Position numbers and translations under genes: made by a program. Of a stretch of 64,000 nucleotides of DNA, positions 46,050 to 64,000 are shown piece by piece. Positions within the stretch are counted from its first letter, which is position 1; each line of letters begins with the position of its first letter. The DNA is taken from positions 12,400,001 through 12,464,000 of the forward strand of contig WPIO01000007.1 in assembly GCA_009760855.2 (NCBI GenBank), given 5' to 3'. Under the pieces are notes generated by a model that saw nothing but the letters and a program-made list of their open reading frames with translations, had not been told where the DNA came from and ran no database searches. This DNA is from Cristatella mucedo. Taxonomy: Eukaryota; Bryozoa; Phylactolaemata; Cristatellidae.

Positions 46050-46570
46050 TCAACATCTTCCTTCTCTTCCGATGGAGCCGGCCCCCGAGCTGTCGAAGCC
46101 GATGACGTGGCCAAGCTGCTAGTGGAAAGCTGAAGCCACGTGCCGCAGTATTTATTGCTGGTGCTGCGGTTGCATCCAGCATCGACGACCGAACCCGTGC
46201 TGCCGGGGCTGCGTTGGCCGCCCCTGTGCTCTGCAGCTCTGGCTTCCAGACCTTAGGTTCCGTGTGAGAGAGGGTGGTCGGTGCAATCCTTAGATGGCTT
46301 TGGCCTACTACTACTACTACTACTACTGCTGCCGTGTTTTGGCTAGGCTTGGCTGCACATTAATTACAACCCTGTGATGATAGTCGACAGACTCTGCTGC
46401 TGATGCTCGAGGCCGATGCCTCCTGTTGCTACATTAGCAGCAGGCAGCTGGAGCCCGGAAGGTATGCCTGTCTCAGTCTGTGTGTTGGGCTGGGTGTGAC
46501 ACTGCAAGCAAGTCTTAAGTTTTGTTGGCAAGGTATAAGGATGAATAAACATGTAAATGCAAGTCAACGA
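46050..46570 (+). other. EIF3J: EIF3J 3' UTR
   Basis: Follows the TGA. Includes a (CTA)n run at 46305-46327. Ends a few tens of bases after the AATAAA at 46544. Confidence 0.65.
46544..46549 (+). terminator. EIF3J: Polyadenylation signal AATAAA (EIF3J)
   Basis: Canonical hexamer about 500 bp after the stop, with a TGT-containing downstream stretch. Confidence 0.7.
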
Positions 46571-47134
46571 CTCGGTCAATGCAGTCAGCATAGCTTTTGC
46601 GCCCCTCCCATACAGTTTTAGCTGCTTTCTTTTATTTGGCACATCCTTGGATTTTCTTCGTGAAGGCACTTCACTCTTCAGAAGACACTTACCGTATGCT
46701 GTCAACTCCTACTGGTACTAAATTCTGCACACATTACAGCATGCGAATCTCTTTCTCACTGCACCGGTTCCTCTACGAAAAATTTAAGTCGCAAAACCTG
46801 AAGAACCTTCGTGAAGAAGCTGTTTCACGAAAATCTGTACTGCTTAGTCCTCCATCTGACCTGCCCCCACTGGTAGAATACTGCAACCCGACGCAGACGC
46901 AGACTTCCTTGTCCTGTTGGCTCCTCTGACAATGTACGGTGCGTGCCCATACCCAGATAGCCTTGAGTTAACTGCATGTGCTAAACTAGCTTGGGAAACT
47001 AAGCACAAGCTTGGAAGAGCATCCATAAGATCAGGACTGAAGGTCCACCGACAGGCATAAGAGGATTTACTGTAAGTCAGTAAACATTGCTTCGGGTATA
47101 CCTTCTAATGAATGCAGCCTAGCAGCTTTTGAAG
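46571..47134. other. Intergenic, no gene assigned
   Basis: A plus-strand frame at 46597-46929 has no family resemblance that I recognise. Confidence 0.3.
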
Positions 47135-47835
47135 CTATTGATAAACTCCTTATCGAGGCTTCTCATCTCGCCTGGGCATCACTGGCACTGCACTGCAATG
47201 GTTCAGATCCTATCTCAGTGGGAGCCTCCAGAGTATTGATGTGAATGGACAAAGATCATCCGACCAACCTCTGAAATATGGGATACCTCAGGGATCTCTG
47301 CTCGGTCCAGTCCTTGTCACGGTTTATTCTCCCTCCTGTCGATGAGATCGCCAAGTGCAATCTAGACTCACTTTTATGCAGACGGCACTCAGCTGTACCA
47401 GTGCTACATACAGCACGTCAAATTCTCTCGACTTCCCTGCTGAATTTGTTACTCACATCCGCACACGGATGGCAGCAAACTTTTTCAAATTGAATGACGA
47501 TAAAATCAACTTATCTGTATCAAGCAGCGTATCTACTGTTGCATCTGCACGAAATTTAGATGTGCTGTTCCAGAGTGACCTTACACTAGATGACCACATC
47601 AGCTCCACAGTCAAGACTGCCTAATTTCAGCTACATAACATTGCTGAAATTCGGGCTTGCTTAGACAGGAATACTATCAAATTAGTCCACGCATTTGTGA
47701 CATCCCGTCTCGACTTCAGTAACTTAGAGCAGCTGCCATAGCACACCAGTTCTAGCTCACCTGCATTGGCTTCCAGTCAAGCAGCTTATCGACTTAAGGT
47801 CAAGAAAGGTCAAGGTCAAGAAAATACTTACATAC
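47135..47835 (+). mobile_element. LINE family A, degenerate, between EIF3J and SPG11
   Basis: GGTTCAGATCCTATCTCAGT, GTGAATGGACAAAGATCATC, GGGATACCTCAGGGATCTCTG, CGGATGGCAGCAAAC and CTTCCAGTCAAGCAGC follow family order, with many indels. The catalytic region is destroyed. Confidence 0.8.
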
Positions 47836-48738
47836 AATTTGTGCCTACAAGTTGATATTTTTTAGAGTACCTTTCGAAAGACAAGTAAATATGTTGAAAG
47901 TGGGATCGAAAGCTCTGAGGACTTCAATACGAAAGATAGGCACTTCCCTGCTAGCCGGTTTCTGATTATTGTTAGCTGAACTTTAGTTGCAAAAGAGCAG
48001 GTTGACCCCAAAAATAAACAGGCTCTTTTGATATGTCCACAGGCTACTCTCTAAATGATGTCAGGAGCCCAAGATGGACGATAGACTGTCGAACCTTCAC
48101 CAGAGTGCACATGCCTTCACTTATAATAAATTACCAGTGTCAAGTTAGTGCACATCGATTGCAATGTGAAAGTGAGTCAACTGAGTGTACATCAGTCGAC
48201 TTGCATGCGGCTGCTGCGCTGCGACTCTGATATAGTGTGGAAGAGATGGTGACAGCCAGTCGCACGAATCTAATTTGATGGAACGATGGAGAACTGGGCA
48301 TTGCACGTCACGTTCATCAACAAAATTCATATGCAACACGTGCGATCTTACTGATGAGGTAAGACGGACTGTCGACAAGACAGCACGAGAGATCATGATT
48401 TTTGGGTTGCTCACTACCCACAAAAAGTAGTCGAAAGAATCCAGAGCACACTTGAGTCCGAGGGCTTCGTCGGAGACACCTTATACTTCTAGCCACGAGG
48501 ATGTTTAGTTGCAGATGCCGCGGTTCCTCACGGCACTAGCCTACTTTCCAAGCACAGCTCAGGAACGGAGCACTCAGATGCAATCCATATTCATGACATG
48601 TATAGGCTCGAGTGTGGTCCCTTGCACGAGGCTCCAGGATGCTAACTGACATAGAGGCAGCACTAGAAGTGATTACTCCCATATGCTGCCAGGAGCATCG
48701 AGCCAATGGGAGGGGGTTCAGTGAGTACCACTCGACAA
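47836..48738. other. Probable SPG11 3' UTR and intergenic sequence
   Basis: Downstream of the SPG11 stop on the minus strand. I did not find a clear minus-strand polyadenylation hexamer. Confidence 0.35.
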
Positions 48739-63657
<14,919 letters not shown>

Positions 63658-63734
63658 CTAAAGCAACCCAGGGCAACAGCATCTCAGTCCATCCAAAACA
63701 CTCGGGGGGGGGGAGGGAAGTAGGTATTAATTGT

Positions 63735-63870
63735 AATCATAATAATAATAAGTCGTTTGCATAGCATCGTAAGAGAACCAAACCTTTATCCAGGTAGTTT
63801 ACGAATCAAAGTAAGAGAAGTAATAACTAAGGGTTAATGACAAGGTATCATGCTTAGGCGAACATGAAAC
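63735..63870 (-). mobile_element. LINE-A-like 3' tail, diverged
   Basis: AATAATAATAAGTCGTTTGC, ATCGTAAGAGAACC and CCAGGTAGTTTACG, then GGGTTAATGACAAGGTATC. The window ends 130 bp later with nothing more supported. Confidence 0.5.
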
Positions 63871-64000
63871 AGAATCGTACTTATCGAACTGCATGAAAAA
63901 AGCATGCAAGAGGGCATTCAGGACTGCCGCTCATTAATAAAACCCCAGATGGTGGTTAACCCTGGTGTGATAAAATAAAATAACCCTGGTTAACCTAGGT

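Noticed and set aside
46597-46929. 110-codon ORF just after EIF3J
   Set aside because: No family resemblance, starts inside a probable terminator region, and has no supporting splice or promoter signals.

Overview
This is a window of animal nuclear DNA. It has interrupted genes with GT..AG introns, non-LTR retrotransposons of the CR1/L2 type, tRNA-derived SINEs and long dinucleotide microsatellites. The sequence does not let me name the species. The gene set, short introns (often 80-400 bp) and very GC-rich exons beside AT-rich repeats fit an invertebrate, but that is inference.

Layout. 1-16300: no gene I can recognise. It holds several CpG-dense, GC-rich blocks (possible promoters or 5' exons), a pure (CAG)29 tract, satellites and LINE/SINE fragments. 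16349-19860 (+): a very GC-rich, alanine-rich protein with two SH3 domains and a polyadenylation signal. 21240-22770: repeats. 23454-26519 (-): three exons of a FAM221B-like cysteine-rich protein. 26900-39300: mostly repeats, including an 830-bp-spaced duplication and the longest LINE copy. 39741-46549 (+): a complete nine-exon EIF3J gene (241 residues) with a CRE and an ETS-like box upstream and a polyadenylation signal downstream. 48739-63657 (-): the last 14 exons of SPG11 (spatacsin, 744 residues). Its 5' part lies beyond the right edge.

I rebuilt the three multi-exon genes by hand from splice signals. Every junction keeps reading phase and the joined proteins resemble their families throughout, so exon borders should be good to within a few bases. 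EIF3J and SPG11 lie tail to tail about 2.2 kb apart. As I recall, the human pair on chromosome 15q21 has the same arrangement, so this looks like deeply conserved microsynteny.

Repeats. Two LINE families recur. Family A has a 3' end with an (ATT)n tail. Family B has an ATTAC-type tail. Two tRNA-derived SINE families recur as well. One ends in a copy of the family A LINE tail, so it was probably mobilised by that LINE. Several elements are nested inside others, which gives a relative order of insertion. I found no CRISPR array, no convincing functional tRNA or rRNA gene, no virus and no toxin gene.
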